Source: Diogma glabrata (taxonomy: Eukaryota; Arthropoda; Insecta; Diptera; Cylindrotomidae). Taken from it: a DNA stretch of 64,000 bases. The number at the start of each line of letters is the position of its first letter. The first letter of the stretch is position 1. The stretch lies in assembly GCA_963693315.1 (NCBI GenBank), contig OY856187.1, positions 425,374,429-425,438,428 of the forward strand, given 5' to 3'. Under the pieces are notes generated by a model. That model was not told where the DNA came from. It saw nothing but the letters and a program-made list of their open reading frames with translations, and made no database searches. Shown in pieces: positions 1 through 15,545 of the stretch. A program made the position numbers and the translations under genes.

Positions 1-376
1 GTGAAATGCCCTATATGTAAATATATGATAAATAAATATGAGAACATTAAGAATGTGACGTTCGGCCTTGGATGGTTAGAGAAATTTTTCACTCATAAAT
101 TCTTTAATTACATAACGCAAATTGATTTCATCTATTTTCAGTTACCGGAAACTTTGAAAATTTTCCAACAATTATTTATTTTTTTAGTATTCAAAATTTA
201 CAAAATGAATAATAAAATGTTTTTCCCTTTTAAAAATTTGTTTATAAATTCATAAATTATTATTTTAGTGTAATTATTTTTTTACGTTTTATGTAAATAG
301 AATTATTTTTAGTGATTGTTTGTAATCTGAAATAATTGAGATTACTTTGTAATAAAGAATATCAAAATTTTAAACA
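1..376. other. AT-rich sequence without a recognised gene
   Basis: An 84-codon frame is open at the left edge, but it shows low-complexity Phe/Ile/Lys composition and no recognisable motif or splice structure. I see no gene here. It is the left flank of the LINE insertion that starts at about 393. Confidence 0.5.
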
Positions 377-694
377 TGGTCCTTAGTGAAATATTTATTT
401 ATTTTATTTATTTATTTATTGATCTCTTTTGTGGTAATAGTGATTAAAATGAATTTGTTGAGATTAGTTAATTTTCTAGCTTTACAGCAACAAAATGATG
501 TGTTATAATAGAATTACATTATTGTAAAAATGATAATGGTTAATATAAAACTTGTTAATTTTGATCTTCTTACTAACTAACCTATCTGAAACTAAACTAA
601 AATTAAAATAACATAAAAGTTTGGAAACAAATGTTTATATAAATAATTGTAACTAATGAGTGATTTAATTTCATTATTTTTATGTCATACTTAA

Positions 695-1923
695 TTATTT
701 AATTAATTGATTTTCAGACGTGTTAAGCTTTCTTAAATGAGTAATCACTTGCTCTCTGGCTTTTTCGTTTATTAATTTCATTTTTGTTTTAGTGTGCAAT
801 CTACGTGTACTATATCTTTTTGGCACTTTTAGTATTAACTTTAAAAACTTGTTTTGCTCTACTTGAAATTTTTTGATATGTGTTACAGCAGCACGCCACC
901 AGACTGGACAATCGTACATAATAACTGATAATATCATTACTTTATAGATTAGCAACTTGTTTCCAAAGTTCATTTTACTTTTTCTGTTTAGGAGAGGATA
1001 GAATTTAAAAAACACTTTTTGAGATTTTAGCACTGGGTATTATTGATGTGAGTCTTCATTGTTAATTTCGAGTCCAAGAAGATACCTAGGTATTTTACTT
1101 CTTTACTCCATTCTAATGATGTATTATTTATAACAATTGGGGATTGTGGTAGTTTTCTGGCAGCTCTGCATCTTGTAAAGAATATTGCTTGGCATTTGGA
1201 ATTGTTAATTTTGAGTTTCCAGTTCTCAAAAAATTTATTAATTACAACTATGTAACTATTAAGCCTTCCAATAATGCAGATAGCTCATCACTCGTAAATA
1301 TGGCGGTATCAGGCTCGCAATTATCAAACTAAATATGGCTCGCAATTATCAAACCTTGGAATGTCGTTTACATACAAGCTAAATAAAATGGGACCTAAAA
1401 TAGACCCCTGTGGCACATCCGCAGGGATATTTTGTATATTAGATTTATCACCTAGAATTTCAACAAAGAAATTTCGGTTATTTAGATATGACCGCATAGA
1501 ATTTTTAAAAGATAGATTGGAAAACCATATTCTTTTAGTTTGTGCAAGAGACCTTTGATCCAGACCGTGTCAAAAGCTCTTTTTAAATCAATAAGAACTA
1601 CTTCAGTACACCTTTGTATGTTTCGTTTACTTTTTATGTAATCATTTTTATGTAAGTCTGTGGATCTGATGTATCATGGAATGTCCGTGACGGAAACCAA
1701 ATTGTTCGTTAATCAGGATATTTTTTTCATCATGAATGTTTCAAATTCTTTGTTTGATCGTATATTCAAACAGTTTTCCTAGAGTAAGTAATAAACTGAT
1801 TGGTCTGTAGCTGGATTGTTGGGTAGGGTCTTTACCTGTTTTTAAGATAGGAGTAACACAATCTTCAACAATGAGGAAAAATGCCAAGTTATTGCGAACG
1901 GTTTCCTTAAGGCACATATACAT
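695..1923 (-). pseudogene. Reverse transcriptase domain of the Jockey-type LINE (broken ORF2)
   Basis: Read on the minus strand, this shows an RT block with PILKTGKDP and SYRPISLL (1741-1923). A VPQGSILGPILFSLYVND block follows (about 1360-1440, read through the complement of a plus-strand shadow frame). Then comes a thumb-like region with KVKYLGIFLDSKLT-type sequence, and a C-terminal segment starting near 1033 with LLIYKVMILSVIMYDCPVW. Stops and frameshifts separate the blocks and I could not locate an intact YADD-type box, so the enzyme is dead. It belongs to the element flanked by the 377-392/9016-9031 duplication. Confidence 0.8.
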
Positions 1924-1924
1924 C

Positions 1925-2216
1925 CAAATGCAAATGCTTCTTTAAAGGCCATAAATGATGTTAATGAATCCTTTGAAAATATATAAATTCAATTAATCCT
2001 ACCACTTTGACGATAGAGTCAAAAATTACGGTTGATGAGCTAAAAAATGTTTTGCATATTTTAAAACCATTCACAGCACCTGGAGTTGATGAGATTCTAA
2101 ATATCCTTCTTAAGAATTTGCCTGATACTGCCATAATGTTGATTTCAAAAATTTTTAACAGCTCTCTCAAACTTGGATATTTTCCACAAAGTTGGAAATG
2201 TAGTGATTATTTGTAG
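1925..2216 (+). pseudogene. Inverted internal segment of the LINE reverse transcriptase
   Basis: While everything around it is coded on the minus strand, this segment encodes the RT entry region on the plus strand: ITVDELKNVLHILK, FTAPGVDEI, then IFNSSLKLGYFPQSWK. These correspond to the conserved stretch just upstream of the PILK motif in Jockey-like RTs. The segment therefore lies at its expected place but flipped. The junctions are approximate: the right break is close to 2212, where the minus-strand linker stops matching, and the left break is near 1925. Confidence 0.7.
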
Positions 2217-2800
2217 TGATACGCCAGTATGGCTTAGAACCCTTGTCTAAACTTTTTAATTTCGATTGGCAAGATTCAATTAGCTGTTCAAAAATTTTTG
2301 ACTGAATTAATTTGTTCAATTCATTTACAATGGTTTTCAGAAACGTATAGCGTGTTCTTTGCCATTGCCGTCTACGAGTGTTTCTCAGTTTCAATAGTAA
2401 TTTGATATCATCATTTAAAATAATTCTTTCATTAGTATGAAATGCTACCATTGGAGTACTGCAATTTCTAGCAGATTTAATTGAATCCGTTAAGAGCTGT
2501 ACACTTGTATCAATATCGTCTGTTGATATAAAATCTGAGTCGAAAATTTGGGTTTTAAGACTATTTTGTATTTTCCATTCCAATTTGTAAATCTATAATT
2601 GAATTTTGTTTTGGGAAGAATGACATCTGTGCCTGACAACGAAACTGTGGCAAAAACAGGAAGGTGATCAGAATTTAATTCGTTTAGGCTCGGACTTTTT
2701 ATGATTGGTATACGATTGTTTGTTATAAAGATATCAATTGTACTAGGTCTTCCTATTGGACTTAGATAAGTAGGTAATGTAGGTGATATTACAATGCAAT
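2217..2800 (-). pseudogene. Endonuclease C-terminus and EN-RT linker of the LINE
   Basis: The minus-strand frame covers the end of an exonuclease/endonuclease/phosphatase domain: a LGRPSTIDIFITNN-like run, then LNSDHLPVFATV, where SDH is the catalytic histidine motif. It continues into a basic linker (LRNTRRRQWQRTRY and GSKPYWR). The N-terminal two thirds of the endonuclease are missing, and the gag end is directly adjacent, so the element has an internal deletion in addition to its other damage. Confidence 0.7.
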
Positions 2801-2808
2801 TGTGACTA

Positions 2809-3374
2809 TTAATTGAAAGGTTGTGGAGAACAATTTTTCAGATTATCAACTATATCGTTAAATATGCTAAACAGCTCAGATGTTGTGAATAACACACCAT
2901 CATTGACTGTAGTAGTAAGTGAAACATGCTGTGAAATGTTGTTTTTAAGTGTTTCTTGATATTTGTTTGCGTATTGTGTTTGTGGTAATGACGGAAATTT
3001 TTCAATGTTAAAACTAAAATTTGATTTTTGTGTTGCAAAATTTCTTGCATTAATTGTTTTTTTAATATATAAACGTTGTGGACATATTACCGAATCGGTT
3101 GCATGAGAACCTTGGCAGTTTGCACATCTATACTTAGTTGAATCTTTCTTAAACGGGCAATTGTCTGATCCTTCTGAATGACTTGTTGAGCAGTAGTTAC
3201 ATTTTGGCAGCATATGGCAGTTATTAATTCCATGACCGTATCTACAACATCTTTGACACTGCATTTGACCTCTATGAGTTGACGGTGCAACATTTGCCCA
3301 CTTACATATCGTGTGATAGATATGTTTGTATTCTCTTAGTTGATTTAAAGTTATGGAACCTTTCTTGAATGTAA
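2809..3374 (-). pseudogene. LINE ORF1 (gag-like) C-terminal part with zinc knuckles
   Basis: The minus-strand reading frame contains three closely spaced cysteine-rich knuckles: CQRCCRYGHGINNC, CNYCSTSHSEGSDNC and CANCQGSHATDSVIC. The first is CCHC-like. This is typical of ORF1 nucleic-acid-binding proteins of Jockey and I-group LINEs. A continuous frame runs upstream from about 3264 through KGSITLNQLREYKH to the hAT insertion point, where it is cut. The N-terminal part lies beyond the insertion at 8362-8792. Confidence 0.8.
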
Positions 3375-4013
3375 CAAAATATCAGGGTTGTAACGTATAA
3401 TACGGTAACGTATAAAACACGTATTATACGTACGTATAAAACGTATAAAACGTATAGTATAAAACACACAATTATATACGTTTTATACCGTATAAAAGTA
3501 AAATCCTTAGTCGATAAAAATACATTTATATAAAATTATCGCGGGCGTATTATTCATCGTACTCGTGATATTTAATATTTATACAGCTTAGTTTTCTGGA
3601 CTAATAGGAACAGTTGCTTTAGAAAATATAACGTCGTCATGATAGTTTCTTACCCAATATTCCTGTTAGTTCAGAAAACTTTCCACATTTTCAAAATATA
3701 ATATAAAAAATTTAGTCTGCAACAATTTGACATTTCCAACCGTACCTATATTACATCAATGACCAAAATTGAATTCACTCAATAAACTTATCGATATACT
3801 TTTCCGTTTGACGTAAATACATATTTAAACTATTACAACTTTTGTGTAAAAACAATATTTGCTGCAACAACGTGATATTTTAAAACTGTACCTATTAATT
3901 AGATGTGGTTCAACCCGGATTCACACAACAAAATTTCTTTAAAACATCTCTCTAAAAATCCCTGATAATTTCCCTAATTGCTATGAAAAAACGACTTTTA
4001 TTCTGCAACAACA

Positions 4014-7189
<3,176 letters not shown>

Positions 7190-8361
7190 ATATTTTAAAA
7201 GCCTTATTAGATAGAGAGTAGTTGAAGCTGGATTGAACCATATTTCATAAATTCAATAACATTTCATGATACCAAATAATTAATTTTTTGTAAGAGTAAA
7301 CCGTAAAATGTACTTTTGGGATTCAAAAAGTGTTCGTAAAGCAGGCCTTTTTTTTCCTATTGAAACAACAATGCCAAAATTGAAATAACAATGCCTAAAG
7401 TTGTTATTTCGAAACACTGCTTGGATAAAATAATTTTCTAAATAAATATTTTACTATTTTGTGTAAATATATGCATTGCTATTCATGCAAATAGTACAGA
7501 ATCTTACACGTACAAAAAATCTTGTATGCAATTCAGTCATAAAATATCTTTTTTGCTTTCGAGTGATTGTTTCTCTCAAGCAACAATTTCACTCTCAAGG
7601 GGAAAAGACATACTTTATGCCCTTAATACATAAATAGCTATTATGGGCCAAACGTTTCTAATCCAAAACGTTTCCCATTTAGTAAATGTTTGTCAAAAAA
7701 ATTTGGAATCAAAATTAATTTATTTCATTCATCATTCTTTTGACACACTTATAATAATCAAGCTCCTGGTTTTATATTCAAATGCCAACTTTCAAGATTT
7801 CTCTACATTGTTTTTACGTTTTTAAGCAAAATAAATATACCATTTTTTTTACAATTTTCCGATTCGTCCCTGCGGTTCTTATCATTGATGAAAGCTATTT
7901 TCTGAAACAAAATATTTTAAAATCGCTCAAGTAGTTTTCATCGGTTGTTACGGTTGGTTGGCAGGCCGGTCAGTACACAGACTACCATTTTTGTTTGCTT
8001 TTTAAGAATTTGTATAAAACACTAATTGTTTACTTTTATTATTTTAATATAAGGGTATCATAGGACCTATTCGAAAGAATTAGCAAAGAAAATTCCAAAC
8101 AAATAGTTTTTTTTTGTAAATTATAAAATGTATAAATAATTTATAACTACCTAATTATATTTTTACTGAGTATAAAAATTAAAAATATAATTAATATCTG
8201 AAGTAAGAACTATTTTTAATTTTTTATGAATGAATTTCAAAAACAAAAACATGTTATACGTTTTATACGTTATATACGTTTTATACGTTTTATACGTCAC
8301 GTATTATACGTGTAACGTATAAAACGTTTTATACGTGTATATTAACAACCCTGCAAAATAT

Positions 8362-8792
8362 ATGCAGTTATCACTGTTTCTTGATTGTTTTGGTCTAGTT
8401 TGTGTAATTTTTAAAGGGTTTAATCCTAGCTACTAAAATTATTGTTCTATGATTGTGTTATCTATTTCAGGTAATCCAAATAAAACAAATCGTATTCTTT
8501 TATTTTCTTCAAGTTCAAACGTAAAGAACTCACTATTTGTATTATCAAGTTCTTTAGATAATAATAAAAAATAATTCATCGAATAACAAAATATTTTTGT
8601 ACCATTTGATTATATTTTTACGTTATATTGATTAATTTTTAATTTTTTCATTAAATTATGAATTTCCTTATTTTTCAATTGAGATATAACGGGAGGAATT
8701 TTAACTTTATTTTTAATAGATGATGACGCATTTTTGTCAACATTTGGTTGAATGAGTGGTAGAAATCGATTATGTACCGAAACTTGATACAT
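8362..8792 (-). pseudogene. LINE ORF1 (gag-like) N-terminal part, separated by the hAT insertion
   Basis: A minus-strand frame opens at 8792 with a Met and a polar N-terminus. Further on it has FFTFELEENKRIRFVLFGLP, which resembles the conserved block before the zinc knuckles in Jockey-type gag proteins. Several stops interrupt it. The block should continue directly into the piece at 2809-3374 once the 4.97-kb insertion and one duplicated 8-mer are removed. Confidence 0.65.
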
Positions 8793-9031
8793 TCTGATTT
8801 TTTTTACTTGATTTGCTAGATCTCTGCTACTCTTTTATTTCCACTATCGGTACATGCCAGAGGCATGCACTGATCACTTTCGTCACCCACTTTTATATAT
8901 ATTAATTACTTTTAAATAGAAAACAAACTTGTTGTTAATTGTATCACTGTTGTAAACAAGAATTTAACTATGAAAAAAATTGAACAACCATACGCAATGA
9001 AAGTCGATTGACTCTGGTCCTTAGTGAAATT

Positions 9032-9534
9032 GAATTTTTTGTTGAATCTTTTATTTTTATTTTTAATGTTTGCACTAATGTTATTGACCTATGACGCTTT
9101 TGTTACTATGAAAAAGTCATCTAGTCGTTAATTTTCAACAACTGAACCTAATAAACACGTTTTAATTTATGAATGCGCATTAAAAAGCAATTAAAAATAT
9201 TGCAAAAATATCAAAAACACATGTTTATTTATGGCAAATTTTGAGCTGTTAGATAAAATCGTCCCGTTTACAGTAGTTTGGACGGCGTGGCGTCTGTGCA
9301 AAGGGCAACAATTCAAAAAGCCAATTTTTGCGGGAACAAAAACAGGTGTTACAGTTTCTTTTGAATAAATTCCAAAAGAAAAAAAATCGAAAATATGGCT
9401 TGATACTTTTTGCTAGTCCGTTTATTATACATATTTACATGGACGCCTTTTGTATTTTTAATTAGAATTTAGACGTTGAGTGTTGGTAACGCAACTTAAC
9501 TCACTTTTAGATTATCAATATCGCACGAGTATAT
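9032..9534. other. No gene seen
   Basis: AT-rich sequence with no long frame, no splice-like coding block and no repeat end that I can define. It is the right flank of the LINE insertion. Confidence 0.5.
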
Positions 9535-9793
9535 ACATATCTGTAGGTGGGAGGTAAACTACATCAAGTCCAATTTTTTCAAAATACGTTTTTTTATACT
9601 GTTAGAATCAGGATTTTGTTCTCTACCGAGAGGTTAAGAGCACTGAGTCCTAACTAGTGTAGTTTTCGAGATAGAACAATTTTAAATAGTCCAAGTCCAT
9701 AGTAAATAGTCCATTTTCAAACAGCTTTTTGGCTTTCCTGTAAAATTTTAAAAATGTGACTTGGTGTAGTTTACCTCCCACCTACAGATGTAA
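9535..9793. mobile_element. MITE with about 31-bp terminal inverted repeats
   Basis: CTGTAGGTGGGAGGTAAACT at 9541 is matched in inverse by AGTTTACCTCCCACCTACAG ending at 9788; the match continues inward to CAAGTC with one mismatch. The unit is about 250-260 bp with no coding capacity. TA dinucleotides lie just outside both ends, but the exact target duplication is ambiguous because the left side has an extra AT. Confidence 0.8.
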
Positions 9794-10094
9794 ACCAGTC
9801 CAATAGCTTGCCCAATAGAGTCAGATACGTTTAATTTTGTTATTTTATAATAAGTATAATTATTTGTATATTATGAAATTTATTTAAGATTTCCAGCAAG
9901 TATTTTAGTAACAATATAAAACAAACATTAGCATTCGCAAATATTTTTCTATACTAAAAATATGTATACAAAAATTGTGAAATTTAAAATTTCGCCAAAT
10001 GTATGCGGAAATTTATAATTATATAGTACAAAGTTAATTATATTTATAATGCATTACAGTCACATATATTATAAAAACATGAACAATTTCAACG

Positions 10095-11230
10095 AAATGT
10101 CAAATAATTTTGTTTTTATGGTAGCATATGAAAAGTCTATTTTCATCACGTTTAATCCCCTGTGAAAATGGTTTTTTTTTTATTTTACATGATTCTCGAT
10201 TACAAAATCATAGTGAATCTGACAAATATTTAATGTGGTTAATGCATTTATAAAAAAAAATAAAACTTAACTAGACTTACAAATATATATTTTACAAATT
10301 AAAAGTTGAATTGAAATTAAAAGAAAATAAGAAAAAAAAAGAAAACTCACTAGTGTAAAAAGAATAACAAATTGTAGATGCTATGGTATCTTCATATAAT
10401 TTTACAAAGTTTTTAATTCAAAGTAACCAGGATTACAACCATATTCAAAAAATATGAATTTTAAATGTTATTTTTTCTATTTTGCGTCTAAAATAAAGTC
10501 ATTTCGACACCCAAATGCGTATCGAAATGGCTTTCATTACGATACGCAAAAGTTTTGTCTTTCAAGGTTGGCCACAATGGTCATACAAACGTCAGTGAAC
10601 ATTAAAACGAATAATTATGTAAATAAAATTAATCAGAATATCTAAATTAGTGCTAAATATTTTAATTAATTACAATAATTAGTAATAATAACAAAATTTC
10701 AAATTGATTATTTTTAATAAAATACACATTTTTTAAAATTTCAAGACAAAAAATGCAAAATAGAAAAAATAGTATAAAAAACTCGTTTCATAAGACGTTT
10801 TATCGCACTTATCCTTTAGAAAACTCCCCGCTGCGCGGGTCGTTTTCTAAACAGATTGCGTGCGATAAAATCGTCGATTATGAAACTAGTTTCTTAATAT
10901 ACTATTGTTGATTTCTAATTTAATAGTTTCTAATAAATATCGTTTATAGATTAACTATCATAGAAAAAAATGCATTTCCTACGCGAGATAAAAACATTTT
11001 AAGTTCATGAAATTGCCCCACTCGACGCTAACGTGCCTCGTGAACAAATTTTCACTCACGAAAAAGCAGCATTTTCATATATCACAAATATCGATATTTA
11101 TCAACGATATTATTTTACTGGATACATCATTTATATTAACTTTGAAGTTACCTAAACGATTTTTTATGTGTTTATGTTATTTTTTGTTTACATATTCAAT
11201 ATATCCGAATTATTGATTGGACTAATGAAT
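10095..11230. repeat. Dispersed repeat R1, first copy
   Basis: Blocks here recur at 63085-63500 in the same order: CTATTTTCATCACG then TGTGAAAATGG; GTGTAAAAAGAATAACAAATT then TTTTACAAAG; and ATTTCCTACG, GATAAAAAC, CTCGACGCTA. The first copy carries extra sequence between blocks, including a palindrome at 10779-10892. No coding potential was recognised. The class is unknown. Confidence 0.65.
10779..10892. repeat. GC-centred palindrome (foldback)
   Basis: AACTCGTTTCATAA then CGTTTTATCGCAC on the left pairs with GTGCGATAAAATCG then TTATGAAACTAGTT on the right. The centre is a GC-rich hairpin, AGAAAACTCCCCGCTGCGCGGG, read in two short halves around CCGCTGCGCGGG. It stands out in very AT-rich surroundings and resembles three other palindromes in the window. 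Confidence 0.7.
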
Positions 11231-12290
11231 CATTTCTATCGTTAGCTATGGCTCCCTGATTTATTATGAAATATGTATGTTACAACCCTTCATTCATTGT
11301 TAAAAACGAAATAATGGTAGTGTTCAGTCGGGCAATATGATCAAAATTATCGCGATATTTTACGTAGTACGTCAAACCGAATCGGAAAAACTAATTGATT
11401 ATACGCCAAGGTTTATAGGTCACTTTTATTTAATTCTAATTAAACTAGAGAAATACCATTAAATTAATAAAAATCCCGAGAATCGGGATTAGATAAAATT
11501 TCCCTGGAAATCCCGGAATGCAAACTCTAATTGGCATATAGCTATGGTTTTCGTGGGGTAAAATGCCTATTACCCTAATTTTCGTGAACTCAGTACACAC
11601 CTTTTAAAAATACAAAAATAGTATTTACAGTTAAGCGTAAATTGTAAATATTTTTATCCTCTGTCGTATTTTTATTAGCAGGAAAAATGGCTTAAGATGT
11701 TCTTCTATTTCTTTTGCTGTGAAAAATCTTTAGTATACACAAATTAATAAAGATAAAAAGTGTATTTCTTAAATATCACACAGAGATTTTCGTGTTTATT
11801 TTCATATATATTTCTTTATTCTTGATGTAGTTTATAATTTTGCCAAGAAAGATCTATGTATAAATACAATTTATTTCAAGATAATAACGTGTTGAATGTT
11901 GATAAATTCAAAAACTTTTTTTAACTCAAAATACATATTAAAACGATATCTAGTTCTTAAATTCAATAAAACATTTATCAAAAACTGTAGTCTGTTATTT
12001 TTGTGACAAGGTGTTGCATAATTTTTTAAACTGGAAATTAAAAGAAAAACTCGAAGGAAATCGTATTAATAATAAACAAATTATCTATTTTCGTTTTTAT
12101 TTTTAGTTTGTTTTGTTTGACCGTATGATCGCCGCTACAATGTCTGCCGGATTTGGTGATACATGTGTATTAAATCATATTTAACTTAATTTTAAACGAA
12201 TGCATATGGTAGTTTATGTTGTGTTTCTAGTTTATTTTTAGATAATGATTTTTGGGAGTTATACAAAATTGTGATAACATGGGATATGAA
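11231..12290. other. No gene seen
   Basis: Roughly 1 kb of AT-rich sequence without a supportable coding block, RNA gene or definable repeat end. Confidence 0.5.
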
Positions 12291-14465
12291 ATTACTTCGG
12301 CTTTGTAAAAGCCAAAGTATTGAATTCATGAGCCAAAAGTGAAATTCTTACCCCTACTCTTATGGCATTTCTCGACGTTTTAGGACCTACTGATCCTAAA
12401 ATAGCAAAAAAGAAATGTACATCTGTCTGCCGGCCGTCACAACCGACGAAATCTAGAAAACCGCTGCAGCATGGACGGATTTCAAAATCCTTTTTCTAAA
12501 AATAGGTTTACTCAATGGGAAGAGCCGAAAGGACGATGTGTTCGATAACTGTACCGGAACTGTGTTAAAAAAATCGTCAAGTGTGTCAAAACATGGAAAT
12601 TTGCATATTGTTTGCTTAAAAAACGTTCATTTTAAGTGATTATGAATAGAAACATTGAATTTGAAGAAATCTATATGGTCGGGATTGGTATGTTAGACCA
12701 AAACCTAGATTATTGCATTATAAGTTTGTCAAAAAAATGTTGTCAAGTGTGTCAAAAGAAAGATTTTACTTTTTATTTATTATTTTATTTTATTATTTTG
12801 TAGGCTTATATTTATTATTTGAATATAATTGTAATGGGTATCGAGCTTATTTTTAAAATAAATTTTTGGAAAAAAATAAAATTAATTATTTGTATGACAT
12901 GAAATTTTATTATTGAGTATTTTATGGCATTATAAGTTTGTCCAAAAGAACGTTGTCAAGTGTGTCAAAAGAAAGATTTTACTTCGGTTTATTTATTTTT
13001 TTACCCAATTTTTGGGAAAAATAAAATTAATTATTTGTATGACATGAGATTTTATTATTATTATAGAGAATTATGGCATTATATGTTTGTCAAAAAAATA
13101 ATGTCAAGTGTGTCAAAAGAATGATTTTCATTTATTTTTTTAGAAAAACATAAAATTAGTAATTTGTATAGAATGAAATGTAATGAACATGAAATTATTA
13201 TTATTGAGAATTTTATTGCATTATAAGTTTGTCAAAAAATTATTGTTAAGTGTATCAAGTGTGTCATAAAAATGATTTTTAGTTTGGAAAAAAATAGATT
13301 TTTTGAATTTGTGAGTTTTGTATATATGTTTTTAGAATTTTGATAGAAGTTTCAATTTTTGATTTTGTAAGAATTTTTGGAATATTTTTAGAATTTTGAA
13401 AAATTTTAAATTTTTGATTTTATTATAATTTTTGGAATTGTGAAAAAAGTTTGAATTTTTGATATCGTTATAATTTTTGCAATATTTTTAGAATTTTGGA
13501 AAAAGCTTGAATTTTTAAGAATTTTTGGAATATTATTAGAATTTAGAAAAAGTTTAAATATTTGATTTTATTCTAATTTTTGGAATATTTTTGGAATTTT
13601 GAAAAAAGTTTCAATTTTTGATTTTGTTATAATTTTTGCAATATTTTTAGAATTTTTGAACAAAGTTTTAATTTTTGATTTTGTAATAATTTTTGGAATA
13701 TTTTTGGAATTTTAAAAGAAATATGAATTTGTGATTTTGTAATATTTTCTCTAAACGCTAAATGGAGAGGTTTTTGAGTAGTTTGCTGAGTGTATCATAT
13801 TTTCACTAAGTTATGTTAATTTATGATCTGTTGAAATTTTCCGGCGACGTATTGATGTTTCGTGTTAGTTGGTAATAAATTTCTAAACAGAGATAAAATA
13901 AGTATAAATTATTTTTGTATTTTTTTTTTAATTGTAAATCCTTAAATTCACTCAAAACAAAAAAAAACAAAACTTTTTAGTTTTTTATATTTAATTTAAA
14001 ATGCAAAATTATTTTAATTTCAATTTTTTTTTATTAACTTTACTACATGTTTCGAAATACAATATCTCATCTACAGGTTGTTTGTACAATTAAAGAAATT
14101 ATGGTCACAATACTAATATTTTATACCTAAAAAACTTATTATCTACTTTTTTTGAATTTATGGTTCTGGGTGTAAACTAATTGATAAAAATTAAACAAAT
14201 AAACAAAATTAAAAAAAAAATTTAAAAAAAGTGAAAAAGAAAAAAGGATTAAAATATAAAACAAACAGAAGAAAAAAAAATAAAATAGAGATTAAATACT
14301 TGTACTTTTACAAAGAGCTTTATGTTTGATATACATCGCTGCCGATAACTAAAAACAATGTCCTCATAAAAGTTTTATGTCGAAAACTATATCAAAATCC
14401 TTAACCAAAAACGAAGTCTTGATATCTCAGAGCTTGATATTTCAGCCCCTCCATATCTTGAAATT
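12291..14465 (+). repeat. Noncoding dispersed repeat family A, copy 1
   Basis: The repeat opens with ATTACTTCGG and a hairpin (ACTTCGG...GCCAAAGT). It continues through a conserved head containing CTCGACGTTTTAGGACCTAC and CACAACCGACGAAATCTAG. Next come four tandem units of about 140-200 bp marked by GCATTATAAGTTTGTC and CAAGTGTGTCAAAAG, and then many units of about 50 bp with TTTTTGGAATATTTTTAGAA. The tail has TTGATATACATCGCTGCC and ATTTCAGCCCCT. Relative to copy 3 it has about 400 bp of extra AT-rich sequence near 13903-14310. No frame is conserved. Orientation is arbitrary. Confidence 0.75.
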
Positions 14466-14486
14466 GTAAAATGTAAAATTGAGAGT

Positions 14487-14633
14487 AAAGCTGGGTTTTA
14501 ACATGCAAACTGTGGACTGAATGGAGTTATCAACCAATCAAAAATAAGAGTTTTGTGTGAATATTAAAATCTCTTCTCTGATTGGTTCATAAAAAATTCC
14601 ACAGTATACAGTTAGCATGTTTAAACCCAGTTT
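14487..14633. mobile_element. Short foldback MITE
   Basis: AGCTGGGTTTTAACATGCAA on the left is the imperfect inverse of TAGCATGTTTAAACCCAGTT on the right, and the complementarity continues inward through CAACCAATCA / TGATTGGTTC. The unit is about 147 bp and nearly palindromic throughout. No coding capacity and no clear target duplication. Confidence 0.75.
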
Positions 14634-14639
14634 GTATGA

Positions 14640-15545
14640 CATAGCAAGTTCGTGGTTTGATTCATAACTCAGAGATCAAAACAAAATTTCGTAACAATAC
14701 GGCAATATAATATATTCTAACGAATTTGGGTTTAAAATTTTATTTCGATCTCTGAGATATTAATAAAAGAGCTTATTTGCTGTGTTAATTTAACTAATCA
14801 ATCAACTTTAAAAATAAATTAAATGAACTAAAAGAAAATTCAACAATTACTATTTACGCTTAGACTTTTCTTATTCGAACTTTATATTACATTATATCCT
14901 CATTCCTTTTATAATATTTTTAGATTAGTTTGATTGTTTAAACTAATATAGAGGGTTGATCATGTTAATATACAATTTGCCGCAGAACTCTGATCACATT
15001 TTGGCAACCGTTACTCAAGCAAGTTAATTACAAGCTGAAACACGGAATGGTTTAGCATTCTACCTTAAGGTATTAATTAATTCAATAGAATTTATTCGTA
15101 ATAGTGTAAGGGAGGTCGGCACAAAATCACTATAGTTGTTATTGTTTTGTGTACTGTAGTATTTACGTGTCAAAGTTTGTTCGTGTATTTGTTGTGTAAA
15201 AAACAATAACTCCGAAAGAAATTTTTTCCGACAAAACTTATAACCTTTTCCCGTTTTGTTATCTACTTTAAAACACTAATCCATCACAAGAAAACAAAAG
15301 TTTCATATAAGAAAAAACTATGAGGTCAATGGCCGTTTCCACACTTGTATGCAGTACACAACATCACTTCTTCGTTTCTTACCGCTTTTGCTATAAACTA
15401 AATTGGAGTTGCTTTATTTTAATTTATTTTAGAGGCTATTTATAGGCAAAGAGGAGAGAAACAAGGAAGTGACATTATTTAATTTAAATTTTATTACAAA
15501 ATACAAATCACTATAAACAAAATTTACACTGAAAAAACATGTTTT
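14640..15545. other. No gene seen
   Basis: AT-rich sequence between repeat family A copies. No coding block, RNA gene or repeat boundary could be supported. Confidence 0.45.
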
